This document shows, one piece after another, positions 15,878 through 23,621 of a stretch of 31,494 nucleotides of DNA; position 1 is the stretch's first letter, and every line of letters starts with the position of its first letter. Origin of the DNA: Palsa-506 sp050013415 (GTDB taxonomy: Bacteria > Actinomycetota > Actinomycetes > Streptosporangiales > Streptosporangiaceae). The translations under genes were made by a program, and so were the position numbers. Location of the stretch: the NCBI GenBank assembly GCA_050013415.1, contig JBEKFH010000012.1, positions 1-31,494 on the forward strand, read 5' to 3'. The notes under the pieces are model-generated. The model was not told the origin of the DNA. It worked only from the letters and a program-made list of their open reading frames with translations, and did no database searches.

Positions 15878-16666
15878 CTACGGGGGAAGGGTCGCGGCCA
15901 GGTCCGCCACGGTGATCCAGGCTCCCGGCCGCGCGCGGCTGCGGTTGGCGAGGACGGTGGTCTGCTCGCCTCCCGGGTCGCCCAGCGAGCTGATCACAAG
16001 CGCGGCCTCGCTGAAGTCCTCGTGCTCGGTGAAGCCGTTCACGGTGACGACACAGGTCGCGCCAGCCCCGACGGCCGCCCGCATCCCGTTCCTTGAGTCC
16101 TCCACGACGACCGCGCGATCGGCCGGAACGTCCAGTTCCTTGAGGGCGAGCAGGTAAATATCCGGTGCCGGCTTCTTCTGCGGCACCATGTCGCCGGCGA
16201 ACACCCCGAAGGCGCGGGCCTGCTCGGGCCCCACGGAATGCTCAAGGGTCGCCCGGACGGAGGCCTCCGCCGACGTGGACGCGACGGCGAGCCGCCAGCC
16301 GCCCGCGATCGCCTCGGCGGCCACCCGGGCGATGCCGGGCCGGGGCACGACCGCGCCGGACGCCACCAGCTCGGCGTAGATCTCGGTCTTGCGCCGGTGC
16401 CAGGCGGCGACGGCCGCCTGCTGCGCCCCGGGGTCGGCAGGCAGCCCGGCCGCGGCGATGAACTCGGGCGTGAGCAGACTGGCCATCCGCTCCTTGCCGC
16501 CGCCGATCTGCAGTTTCTCCAGGTAGTCCGAGGCGCTCCAGCGCACCGGGAGGCCGAATTCCTCGAAGGTCCTGTTGAACGCGGGCAGGTGCCCGTACCG
16601 CTCGGTGTCGGCGAGCACGCCGTCGCAGTCGAAGACCAGCGCCCTGGGGGCCGGCATGGCGGTCAT
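15878..16666 (-). CDS. HAD-superfamily phosphatase (CbbY / beta-phosphoglucomutase-like)
   Basis: A 262-residue HAD hydrolase of subfamily IA. Motif I is VFDCDGVLADTE (Asp nucleophile and acid/base Asp), motif II Thr/Ser is in AVASTSAEASVRATLE, the motif III Lys is in PQKKPAPDIYLLAL and the metal-binding acid is in VVEDSRNGMRAAVGAG. The cap region between motifs I and II is the usual four-helix type. The product probably dephosphorylates or isomerises a sugar phosphate. ATG 16666 follows the aldolase stop by 7 bp, so the two are surely in one transcript. An in-frame ATG at 16657 is an alternative. The exact substrate cannot be read from sequence. Confidence 0.9.
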   Translation of the reverse strand: MTAMPAPRALVFDCDGVLADTERYGHLPAFNRTFEEFGLPVRWSASDYLEKLQIGGGKERMASLLTPEFIAAAGLPADPGAQQAAVAAWHRRKTEIYAELVASGAVVPRPGIARVAAEAIAGGWRLAVASTSAEASVRATLEHSVGPEQARAFGVFAGDMVPQKKPAPDIYLLALKELDVPADRAVVVEDSRNGMRAAVGAGATCVVTVNGFTEHEDFSEAALVISSLGDPGGEQTTVLANRSRARPGAWITVADLAATLPP

Positions 16667-16673
16667 GGCCGGC

Positions 16674-17534
16674 TCACCACGCCTTGCCGGCGCTGCCGAA
16701 CCGGCGGATGTGCGCGGCGGCCATCTCCTTGACGGCGGACCGGGTCGCGTCGAACAGCGACGGCGGGTCCCAGCTGCCGCGTTCCTCGGCCCCGCGCAGG
16801 AACGCCAGGCTGGACTGCATGTAGGTGACCTTGAGCGCCGTGGAGATGTTCACCTTGGCGCAGCCGCGGCTGATCAGGTCCGTGAACTGCGCGTCGGTCA
16901 GGCCGGTACCGCCGTGCAGGGCGATCGGGATGGGCTCAGCCGCGACGATGTCGGAGACGCGCTGGGCGTCCAGATGCGGCTCGGCGTGGTACACCCCGTG
17001 CGCGTTCCCGATGGCGGGGGCGAAGACCGTGATGCCGGTCGCCCGGATGAACTCAAGGGCCGTCGGCAGCGACTCGCGCTGCGCCACCTCGTCAGAGCCA
17101 ATGCCGTCCTCGACGCCGGTGATGGACTCGATCTCGCCCTCGACGTCCGCGCCGTACGACCTGGCCTCGGCCACGACCTCGACCGTCTGCCGCTGGTTCT
17201 CCTGCACGGGCAGGGACGAGGCGTCGAACAGCACGGAGTTCCAGCCCCTGGCCAGGCAGCTGGAGATGACGCCGCGGTCCGGGCAGTGGTCCAGGTGCAG
17301 GCTGACGGGCACGTCGATGCCGGACGTGAGTTCCCGCCACATGGCGTACAGCAGATCAGTCCCGATCGAGCGAACGGTCTTCACCGAGGTCTGGACGATC
17401 ACCGGGGCATGCAGCTCGACGGCCGCCGCGAGCACGGCCTCCAGGGTCAGGTCGTTCACGACGTTGATCGCCGCGACGCCATAGCGCTCGGCGAACGCGC
17501 GATCCACGATGGCCTTGAGCGGGACGACTGGCAA
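16674..17534 (-). CDS. Class II ketose-bisphosphate aldolase
   Basis: A 286-residue zinc-dependent class II aldolase of the fructose/tagatose-bisphosphate type, cleaving a ketose bisphosphate to dihydroxyacetone phosphate plus an aldehyde. Signatures are AINVVND near the start, SLHLDHCPD with the catalytic Asp and first zinc His, GNAHGVYH with another zinc His, and ALHGGTGLTDAQF with the last. The start is TTG 17534, because a perfect AAGGAGG sits 7 nt upstream; GTG 17558 lacks a ribosome site. It is the first gene of the operon with the HAD phosphatase, dhaL and dhaK. The substrate may be something other than fructose bisphosphate, given these neighbours. Confidence 0.9.
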   Translation of the reverse strand: MPVVPLKAIVDRAFAERYGVAAINVVNDLTLEAVLAAAVELHAPVIVQTSVKTVRSIGTDLLYAMWRELTSGIDVPVSLHLDHCPDRGVISSCLARGWNSVLFDASSLPVQENQRQTVEVVAEARSYGADVEGEIESITGVEDGIGSDEVAQRESLPTALEFIRATGITVFAPAIGNAHGVYHAEPHLDAQRVSDIVAAEPIPIALHGGTGLTDAQFTDLISRGCAKVNISTALKVTYMQSSLAFLRGAEERGSWDPPSLFDATRSAVKEMAAAHIRRFGSAGKAW

Positions 17535-17666
17535 GCCGCTACCTCCTTGGAGGGACACCGGCGAAGTTACGCGGCCGGCGGCAATCCCGGATCGGGGGAA
17601 GTCCTCATCTCAGTGGAGGGTTTCCCCTACCGCCGGGCCCGGGCGGGCCGTCCCGCGCGTGCGGTC

Positions 17667-17814
17667 TCATCGCGCGCGGGCGTGTCAGGCCTGACCGGCG
17701 GCCTCATCGCGCGCGGGCGTGTCCGGCCTGGGCGGCGAGCTTATCGCGCGCGGGAGCGTCCGGCCTGGGCGGCGAGCTCATCGCGCGCGGGCGCGTCCGG
17801 CCTGGGCGGCCAGC
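17667..17814. repeat. 37-bp tandem repeat starting on the LuxR-fusion stop codon
   Basis: Four units begin at 17667, 17704, 17741 and 17778 (core tcatcgcgcgcgggcgtgtc). The unit at 17778 starts with the stop codon of the kinase-regulator gene and encodes its last residues (AAQAGRARAR). The other three lie downstream of the gene, toward the aldolase operon. The 243-bp gap holds nothing else besides the aldolase promoter region. Confidence 0.85.
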
Positions 17815-19727
17815 TCGGTCCGGTTCCGCGCTCCGGTCTTGCGCAGCACGGCGCCGGCGTGCTTTTCCACCGTCTTGACCGAGAGCACCAGCTTCTCGGC
17901 GATCAGCTTGTCCGGCAGCCCAAGCTCCATCAGCTTGCGCACCTCGCGCTCCCGATCGGTCAGCGGAATCTCGAGGGCGTCGCCTCGCAGGCCCTGGTGC
18001 AACTGCCGCAGTACCGGGCCGGACAGGATCGCCTGGCCGCGGCCGGCCGCCACCACGGCCCGGGCCAGTCCGGGGCCATCGATGCCCGTGTCCACGCAGC
18101 CGCGAGCGCCGGCCCGCATCGCGTCCGCGACTCGCTCGTCGTCATCCACGTTGCAAAGCGCCACCACGGCCAGGCCCGGATCCTGGCTGAGCAGCAGCCG
18201 AACCACGCCCGTCCCGTCGGCGGCCGCCAGGCCGAGGTCGGCCAGCACCACGTCGGGGCGCAGCGCGAGGCATGCGTCCAGCGCCTCGCCGGCCGTTCCC
18301 GCCTCGCTGACCAGGTCGATTCCCGGCTCGGTCCACGACAGCAGCCGCGACAGCCCGGCCCGCAGGGCCGGCTGGCCCGCCGCGACGAGCACGCGCAGAT
18401 GCGGACCCGCCGCCGTGGCCTGATCGCGGGCATACGGGAAGCGAGCGCGGATCCGGGTGCCCCAGCCAGGCAGCGAATCGACGTCGAGAGTCCCGCCGAG
18501 ATCCCTGGCGCGCTCGGTCATCGCGCGCAGCCCGAACCGGTCACCCAGCGAGTCGGCCTGCGGGTCAAAGCCCTCCCCGTCGTCCTGCACCAGCAGCGAG
18601 ACGGCCTCGCGCTCGTAGACCAGGCCCAGCCTGGCCGAGCGCGCGCGGGCGTGCCGCACGATGTTCGTCAGCGCCTCCCGCGCGATGCGGAGCACCTCGC
18701 GCGCCACCCGGCCGTCCAGCGCGATGGCGGCGCCCGCCGACACGAACCGCACTTCCAGCCTGCCGGTGCTCTCCGCCCAGCTGGCCTCCGATTGCAGCGC
18801 GGCGGGCAGCGTGCGCCCGTCCAGCGGTGATGAGGCCAGCCCGAGCAGCGTCAGCCTGGCTTCCACGAGCGCGTCCCTCGCCGCCGCGCTGGCCTGCCGC
18901 AGCAGGGGAGCGACCCCGGCCGGGTCTGCCGTGCGAGCGCCAGCAGAAGCGCCAGCAGATCTGTCAGATCCGTTCGCCAGGTCAGATCCGTGCCCCGGGT
19001 CAGGTCCTTGCCGTGCACCTTCGGTGAGGCGCTGCTCGGCCGCCTCCAGGTGCACGCGAACGCTGACCAGCCGCTGCGTGATCGTGTCATGGACCTCATG
19101 GAGCAGCCGGTCACGCTCGGCGGCGGCGGCCTCGGCCCGGGCCCGCTCCTCCGCCTGCTCATGCATGCGGGCGTTGGCGAGCGCGATCGCGGCATGCTTC
19201 GCGAACAGCTGCAGCAGCCGGGCATCGGCCGGGCCGAACGAGCGCCGCGCGTCGCGGCTGAAGACGATGCAGGCGCCGATGATGCGCCCGCGCCATTCGA
19301 GCGGCACGCCGATCACGCCTCGCAGCGTGGCCCGTGCAGCGGGCGCGACGTGACCGCCGCGGACGTCGCTGTACCTGGCGAACCAGGCTGGCCCCCGGCG
19401 CGCCACCACGACCCCGGTCATTCCCTCGGTGAGCGGGAAGACCTGGCCGGACTGGCAGGCGACGCCGATGTCGGCTTCCTTGCGGTACGTGCCGGCCGCC
19501 TCGTCGACGCTGCAGATCGAGCCGGCGTCGCAGCCGAGCAGTTCGGTGCAGTGGAGCAGGATCCGCTCCAGCAGCGGGCGCAGCGAGAACTCGCCCGCCA
19601 GGTCCTCGGCGACCGCGATCAAGCTTGCCGCGCGGGCCCCGGCCGGATCCTCGTCGCCGCGCTGCGGCCCGGCGGCCAGAGAGCCGGGAACCGGGACCGG
19701 GCGTGTCAGCGTGCTGCTCCTGGTCAT
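17778..19727 (-). CDS. GAF sensor histidine kinase fused to receiver-LuxR regulator
   Basis: A 649-residue single-chain two-component protein. Domains in order: GAF (about 35-190), HisKA_3 dimerisation helix LLHEVHDTITQRLVSV with phosphoacceptor His213, an Ala/Gly/Asp-rich linker, HATPase (N-box EALTNIVRHA, DDGEGF, GLRAM, GWGTRIRARFP), a receiver-like domain (from about 444) and a NarL/LuxR helix-turn-helix (LTDREREV...LSVKTVEKHAGAVLRKTGA). The receiver keeps the phosphoacceptor position (Asp497 in VVLADLGL), but the acidic Asp-Asp pair is replaced (VLVAAGQP), and so are the usual Thr and Lys, so normal phosphorylation is doubtful. ATG 19727 was picked by codon use; ATG 19865 and 19931 are in frame, and 19931 would overlap the DUF433 gene. 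It sits upstream of the aldolase operon in the same direction and might control it. Confidence 0.85.
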   Translation of the reverse strand: MTRSSTLTRPVPVPGSLAAGPQRGDEDPAGARAASLIAVAEDLAGEFSLRPLLERILLHCTELLGCDAGSICSVDEAAGTYRKEADIGVACQSGQVFPLTEGMTGVVVARRGPAWFARYSDVRGGHVAPAARATLRGVIGVPLEWRGRIIGACIVFSRDARRSFGPADARLLQLFAKHAAIALANARMHEQAEERARAEAAAAERDRLLHEVHDTITQRLVSVRVHLEAAEQRLTEGARQGPDPGHGSDLANGSDRSAGASAGARTADPAGVAPLLRQASAAARDALVEARLTLLGLASSPLDGRTLPAALQSEASWAESTGRLEVRFVSAGAAIALDGRVAREVLRIAREALTNIVRHARARSARLGLVYEREAVSLLVQDDGEGFDPQADSLGDRFGLRAMTERARDLGGTLDVDSLPGWGTRIRARFPYARDQATAAGPHLRVLVAAGQPALRAGLSRLLSWTEPGIDLVSEAGTAGEALDACLALRPDVVLADLGLAAADGTGVVRLLLSQDPGLAVVALCNVDDDERVADAMRAGARGCVDTGIDGPGLARAVVAAGRGQAILSGPVLRQLHQGLRGDALEIPLTDREREVRKLMELGLPDKLIAEKLVLSVKTVEKHAGAVLRKTGARNRTELAAQAGRARAR

Positions 19728-19900
19728 CGGCACCACGGAGCGGTCGCCGTCAGGTGCTGCCGACGCGGGCGCCTGGTAGTCCTCTCTTCGCGCCAGCGGG
19801 TCCTGCAGTCCTCGTATCGCGCCAGGTCCGTCACGTCGATGTCCGGCAGGACGCGGGGCCGTCATGTCCACAGTGTGCGCCTTTACAGAGCCGGCTGTCT

Positions 19901-20158
19901 GTGCCAGATCGTACCGACCTGCGGACCTCATCTGATGATCTTCCCCGCCCGATCGTCTCGGCGCACATTGCGGACAACGACGGCGACCTTTCCGCCGCGG
20001 CCGGCTACCTGGAAATGCCGCTCGGCCTCGTGCAGGCCGCGGCGGCGTACTACGGCGCCTACCCCGGCGAGATCGACCAGTGGATCGAGCTCAACGAGCA
20101 GGACACCGCGCAGGCGCATGCGGCATTCACGGCTGGGCAGGCAGCCGTCCGGCCGTGA
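19901..20158 (+). CDS. DUF433-family antitoxin-like protein
   Basis: An 85-residue protein whose C-terminal part (DGDLSAAAGYLEMPLGLVQAAAAYYGAYPGEID) matches the DUF433 pattern, a small winged-helix fold with 'V..A..YY..HP.EID' near the end. The GTG 19901 start is not well supported by a ribosome site but gives a normal length. The gene's TGA overlaps the GTG of the next gene. This layout, DUF433 directly before a DUF5615 PIN-like protein, is a common predicted toxin-antitoxin pair, with DUF433 expected to bind DNA and neutralise the partner. That role is inferred from family context. Confidence 0.75.
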   Translation: MPDRTDLRTSSDDLPRPIVSAHIADNDGDLSAAAGYLEMPLGLVQAAAAYYGAYPGEIDQWIELNEQDTAQAHAAFTAGQAAVRP

Positions 20159-20514
20159 AACTGCTGCTCGACGAGATGCTGTCGCCCGCCATCGCACGCG
20201 AACTGCGGGCACGTGGCCACGACGTCGAATCGATCACCGGGCACCCCGACCGCGAGGCACTCCCCGACCCCGATGTGATGGCCCTGGCCCGCGCCGAGCA
20301 CCGCGCCGTCGTCACCGACAACCTGCGCGATTACCGGCCCCTGCACAACGACGCCATCATTCCCGGCGGCCCCGGCGACTACGGCATGATCTTCATGCCG
20401 GGCACCTACCGCCGCACCAAGAGTGACGCTGGCCGCATCATCGCAGCGCTCGAAGCCAAGCTCCACTGCTACACAGGCGAGGACGACCTGGCCAACGGCG
20501 AAGACTGGCTATAG
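20155..20514 (+). CDS. DUF5615 PIN-like protein, putative toxin
   Basis: A 119-residue protein beginning VKLLLDEMLSPAIARELRARGHDVESI, the hallmark of DUF5615/Mut7-C-like PIN domains: first acidic residue in LLLDE, then DPDVMALARAEHRAVVTDN with the acidic residues of the nuclease pocket. PIN domains are metal-dependent ribonucleases, so this is the likely toxin of the DUF433 pair. GTG 20155 overlaps the upstream stop as GTGA, which points to coupled translation. Its last 6 bases overlap the end of the convergent proline-rich gene. Confidence 0.82.
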   Translation: MKLLLDEMLSPAIARELRARGHDVESITGHPDREALPDPDVMALARAEHRAVVTDNLRDYRPLHNDAIIPGGPGDYGMIFMPGTYRRTKSDAGRIIAALEAKLHCYTGEDDLANGEDWL

Positions 20515-21270
20515 GCGCGAAGCACGGGCCGCGCCGCTGCGGTCACGCCTGACCCCGCCAGCGTTGCAGCCCGGCGTGCCCGATCGGCGCGCCCGCCGCC
20601 GGACCCAACGCCATAATGTCTTCGCCAGGACGGCTGACCAGGGCGGATCGGCCATTACAGGAGCCTGGGCCCGGCGGGCCGGCGCGGTTGGGGGGTCCGG
20701 TCGCTCTCGGATCCCCCCGTCGGTCTTGGGAGGCGGCTCGGTCTTGGAATGCGGCTCGGTCTTGGGGGGCGGCTCAAAGGCGCCGCGGCTGCCGCCGTCA
20801 GGGTCTGGCACGGTCCTGGGCACGCGAAGCGCAGCAGCGGGCCGCAGCTTGCTGGGCCCGGGGATGGCCTGCCGCCCGGGGATCCGCCTGGGCAGCGGTG
20901 CCGGAGCGATAGCGGGGCCCGCGGCGCGCGCCTGGACGGGCTCAGGGCCGGCGGGCTCAGGGCCGGCGGGCTCAGGGCCGGTCGGCTGGGTGGTCCCAGT
21001 GCCGTCGCTGTGCTCGCGGGTGGGGGAGCGCGCCTGGACGGGCTGTGCGTCGGCCGCTGGGCTTGGCGCGGCCTCGAATGCCTGCACAGCCCCGAGTGCA
21101 TGCTGCGCTGCGGGGCCCGGGGCGCTCTCGCCAATGGCCGGACCGCCGCGCTGCCGCCGGTCCGGCAGGTCCGGGTCCGGCAGGTCGGTGCCCTGCTCGC
21201 CGCGGCCAGGTCTCAGCCTGCCGTTGAGCCTCCGCGGGTACGGCGGCAGCTCCCTTTTCTGCTCGGCCAT
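20509..21270 (-). CDS. Proline-rich low-complexity protein, unknown function
   Basis: A 253-residue protein from ATG 21270 (MAEQKRELPPYPRRLNGRLR...). Most of it is predicted disordered: proline, alanine, glutamate and arginine dominate, with PAGPEPAGPEP repeats (from a 15-bp DNA repeat at about 20938-20985) and KTEPHSKTEPPPKT repeats (about 20725-20780). The more ordered ends are the N-terminal 40 residues and a C-terminal basic/aromatic helix (PPWSAVLAKTLWRWVRRRARR) that could bind membrane or nucleic acid. I recognise no family. An upstream extension to 21441 in the same frame is open but unsupported. The gene faces the toxin gene, overlapping it by 6 bp, so it is not in that operon. Confidence 0.55.
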   Translation of the reverse strand: MAEQKRELPPYPRRLNGRLRPGRGEQGTDLPDPDLPDRRQRGGPAIGESAPGPAAQHALGAVQAFEAAPSPAADAQPVQARSPTREHSDGTGTTQPTGPEPAGPEPAGPEPVQARAAGPAIAPAPLPRRIPGRQAIPGPSKLRPAAALRVPRTVPDPDGGSRGAFEPPPKTEPHSKTEPPPKTDGGIRERPDPPTAPARRAQAPVMADPPWSAVLAKTLWRWVRRRARRSGTPGCNAGGVRRDRSGAARASRL

Positions 21271-21442
21271 CCTGAACCCCCACGAGCCGGGTAAGGGGAC
21301 AAACCTGGCTCGATCTATACAGCCGAGCACACGATGGCCGTTAGAGTCAGCCGAATAGGGAAATGACCTTCGAGCTCCGCATGCTCCTGAGGAGCCGGCC
21401 CGGGCCAGTCCGGAGACGGCCGGGTCGGCGCGCGGGCGCACC

Positions 21443-21595
21443 GTTCGGCCGCCGGGGGGCGGTAATCCCGCCGGCCGCCGGGGGCGGCAGTCCCGCCGGC
21501 CGCCGGGGGCGGCAGTCCCGCCGGCCGCCGGGGGACGGCAGACCCGTCAGCCGCCGGGGGCGGTGATCCCGTTAGCCGCCGGGGGCGACAATCCC
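21443..21595. repeat. 25-bp tandem repeat starting on the regulator stop codon
   Basis: Six units start at about 21443, 21470, 21495, 21520, 21546 and 21571 (core gccgccgggggcggcagtccc). The last holds the TAA stop of the prm regulator (21572-21574) and its final Ala-Pro-Gly-Gly codons. The next unit carries TGA in the equivalent place. The 301-bp gap between the proline-rich gene and the regulator holds little else. Confidence 0.85.
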
Positions 21596-23437
21596 GTATT
21601 CGTGGATCTTGCGGTAGATGGTCGCCCGGGACATGCCCAGCGCCCCGGCGGCCTTGACCTTGCTGCCGTCGTGATCCAGCAGGCTTGCCACGATGGCGTC
21701 GCGCTCCATGGACTCCAGCGGGCTGAGCAGCCTGCGGCTCACCGTCCAGCACTCCGGCGGGAGGTCGGCCGGCCGGATCGAGCCGCTGCGCCGGTACTGC
21801 ACGACTCGCCTGAGTACCTGCCAGAGCTGCTCGGTATTGCCGGGCCAGTTGGACCGGAGCAGGAGCTGCATCGCCTCGGCCGAGCACGCCAGCGTGCCGC
21901 GGCCGTTGAGCTTCGCTAGGAAGAAGGGCACCAGCTCGTGCAGATCCTCGATGTGATGGCGGAGCGGGGGAAGCTCGACCGTGCTCGGTAGGAACCGGAG
22001 CAGCTCGGCCAGGTCCGCACTCACCCGCGGCTCGCTCAGGGTGACCGCCACCCACAATGACTCCGCACGGCCGGCGGCGACCGCCTCCTCCAGCGCAGCC
22101 GCCACGGCGTGCAGCTGGCTGGCGCTCAGCCGGTCGACGTGCCGGATCACCAGGCTGCCCGTGCTGTCCAGCAGCTCATCGCGCGCCCCGGGCAGCCAGT
22201 CCTGGCCGCCGGCGTCCGCCGCGTCGAGCACCCGGAAGCGGCCGGTCGGGTTGCGCCGCTGGTGCACGGCCCGGAGCACGGCCAGCTTGCCGGTGCCGGG
22301 CTCGCCCTGCAGCGCGAGCCACTCGTCCGAGCCGTAAATCGTGTCCACCTGGTTGCAGCCGCGCAGCCACAGCGCACCAGAGCCGACCAGGCCCGGGAGG
22401 AAGATCCGGATCTGCGCCGCTGCCCCCGCCCCGGCGCCCGCGTCCAGCGCCTGCTGCCTGCCGGGCTCGATGAGCTTCACGTGCACGATGCCGCCAGTGC
22501 CCCGGTCATCACCGTGCACGGGCCGGCAGTGCATCCGCGCCATCAGGCCGGTCGGCAGTTCCGCCATAACCGCGCCCGGGTTCCGGCTGGCCAGTGCCTC
22601 GGCCGCCTGCCCCAGCAGCACGACCTGGTCGCCGGGATCGAGCACCTGCCGGGCGTAGTCGTTCATCATCACGATGTCGTTGTTGAGCGCGAGCACGATT
22701 CCGGTGGTGCGCCGGCAGGCCCGCAGGTACTCCTGCAGCAGCTCGAATTCACGCTCGCCGCTGCCGGTGAGCAGCGCCTGGGTGATCTGGTCGGCCGTGG
22801 TCTTGGCGAGCGCGATCAGCAGCGCATCGGCGTCCTTGCGCCAGCAGGTCAGGTCAACGGCGCCGACCGTCTTGCCGGAGATGGGGTGGTGGATCGGCAC
22901 CCCCGCGCAGGCAAGATCCTCCAGGTGCTCGGCGTAGTGCTCGTGGCCGAACACGTGCATCGGCCGGCCGCCCTCCAGCGCCGTGCCGATCCCGTTGGTC
23001 CCGACGAACTCCTCGGCGTAGCTGAAACCCGGTGCGAGCTGGACGCTGTCCAGGTGCCGGTCCAGATCGTGATCGGCGGCGAGCCGGGTGAGCACTACCC
23101 CGGCCGCGTCCGTCAGGATGATGCTGATCGGCTGGCCGTCCAGGTGCTCTTTCAGCTGCCCGAGCACCGGCATGGCGCTGCGGGTCAGCGGGGTGTCGAG
23201 GTCCGGGTCGCGGACGTAGGACAGGTCGATGCGGTCGGCCGCCACGTTGAGCCGGCGAGATCGCCACCAGGACGCCAGGATCGTATCGCGCACCTGGCCA
23301 GGCTCGACCTTCTCCGCGGTCAGGAACCGCTCCCGGGTCTTGGCCAGCCGGTCACCGCCGGCCATCAGCCGCTCGCGTCTCCTGGCCCGCCGGTCGCTGC
23401 CTGCCGAATCACGGCGCGACGATACTGCCCGCGGCAC
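21572..23437 (-). CDS. GAF/Fis-type activator of the monooxygenase cluster (AcoR/MimR-like)
   Basis: A 621-residue enhancer-binding-type regulator. It has an N-terminal GAF-like sensor (about 90-260; FVGTNGIGTALEGGRP and GKTVGAVDLTCW are typical of AcoR/MimR), a reduced AAA-like domain with Walker A GEPGTGK near 380, and a Fis helix-turn-helix at the end (KVKAAGALGMSRATIYRKI). The AAA part is degenerate: Walker B reads SLVIRHVD with no Asp-Glu, and only about 45 residues separate Walker A and B, so the GAFTGA loop that contacts sigma-54 is missing. This fits actinobacteria, which lack sigma-54. GTG 23437 has GGAGG with a 5-nt spacer. Its position next to the divergent prm genes makes it the likely activator responding to substrate or product. 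Confidence 0.88.
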   Translation of the reverse strand: MPRAVSSRRDSAGSDRRARRRERLMAGGDRLAKTRERFLTAEKVEPGQVRDTILASWWRSRRLNVAADRIDLSYVRDPDLDTPLTRSAMPVLGQLKEHLDGQPISIILTDAAGVVLTRLAADHDLDRHLDSVQLAPGFSYAEEFVGTNGIGTALEGGRPMHVFGHEHYAEHLEDLACAGVPIHHPISGKTVGAVDLTCWRKDADALLIALAKTTADQITQALLTGSGEREFELLQEYLRACRRTTGIVLALNNDIVMMNDYARQVLDPGDQVVLLGQAAEALASRNPGAVMAELPTGLMARMHCRPVHGDDRGTGGIVHVKLIEPGRQQALDAGAGAGAAAQIRIFLPGLVGSGALWLRGCNQVDTIYGSDEWLALQGEPGTGKLAVLRAVHQRRNPTGRFRVLDAADAGGQDWLPGARDELLDSTGSLVIRHVDRLSASQLHAVAAALEEAVAAGRAESLWVAVTLSEPRVSADLAELLRFLPSTVELPPLRHHIEDLHELVPFFLAKLNGRGTLACSAEAMQLLLRSNWPGNTEQLWQVLRRVVQYRRSGSIRPADLPPECWTVSRRLLSPLESMERDAIVASLLDHDGSKVKAAGALGMSRATIYRKIHEYGIVAPGG

Positions 23438-23536
23438 GGGCGCCTCCCTAATCCCCGGTGGGCCGGGGGTTGAGTCCCTGGGTGGCGCTTGGGGGTTGCT
23501 TCGTGTTCCAAGATAAGCACGACTTTGGCGGTCCGC

Positions 23537-23551
23537 GTCTCATGTTGAGAC
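23537..23551. promoter_or_regulatory. Inverted repeat, candidate operator copy 1
   Basis: gtctcatgttgagac: a perfect 6-bp inverted repeat around TGT, 100 bp upstream of the regulator start and 70 bp upstream of the 87-residue gene. Fourteen bases recur exactly at 23939-23952. A T-rich ctcttttttac follows, so a terminator reading is possible for this copy alone. Confidence 0.6.
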
Positions 23552-23621
23552 CTCTTTTTTACGCCGAGAGCCATTTGATGCTGTGACGGCCCGCGTCGAT
23601 CTCAGGGTATGGAGGTGCCAG

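Noticed and set aside
16575..18830. Open frame of about 750 codons on the plus strand across the aldolase and the kinase gene
   Set aside because: It runs antisense to two well-supported genes and through the 37-bp repeats; composition is that of a shadow frame.
23484..23502. tggc...ttgc pair resembling a sigma-54 promoter
   Set aside because: The spacing is two bases too long for a -24/-12 element, actinobacteria generally lack sigma-54, and the regulator lacks the GAFTGA loop.
23537..23561. Hairpin plus T-run read as a Rho-independent terminator
   Set aside because: The stem is only 6 bp, no plus-strand gene lies upstream, and the same palindrome recurs at 23939 without a T-run, so an operator is more likely.
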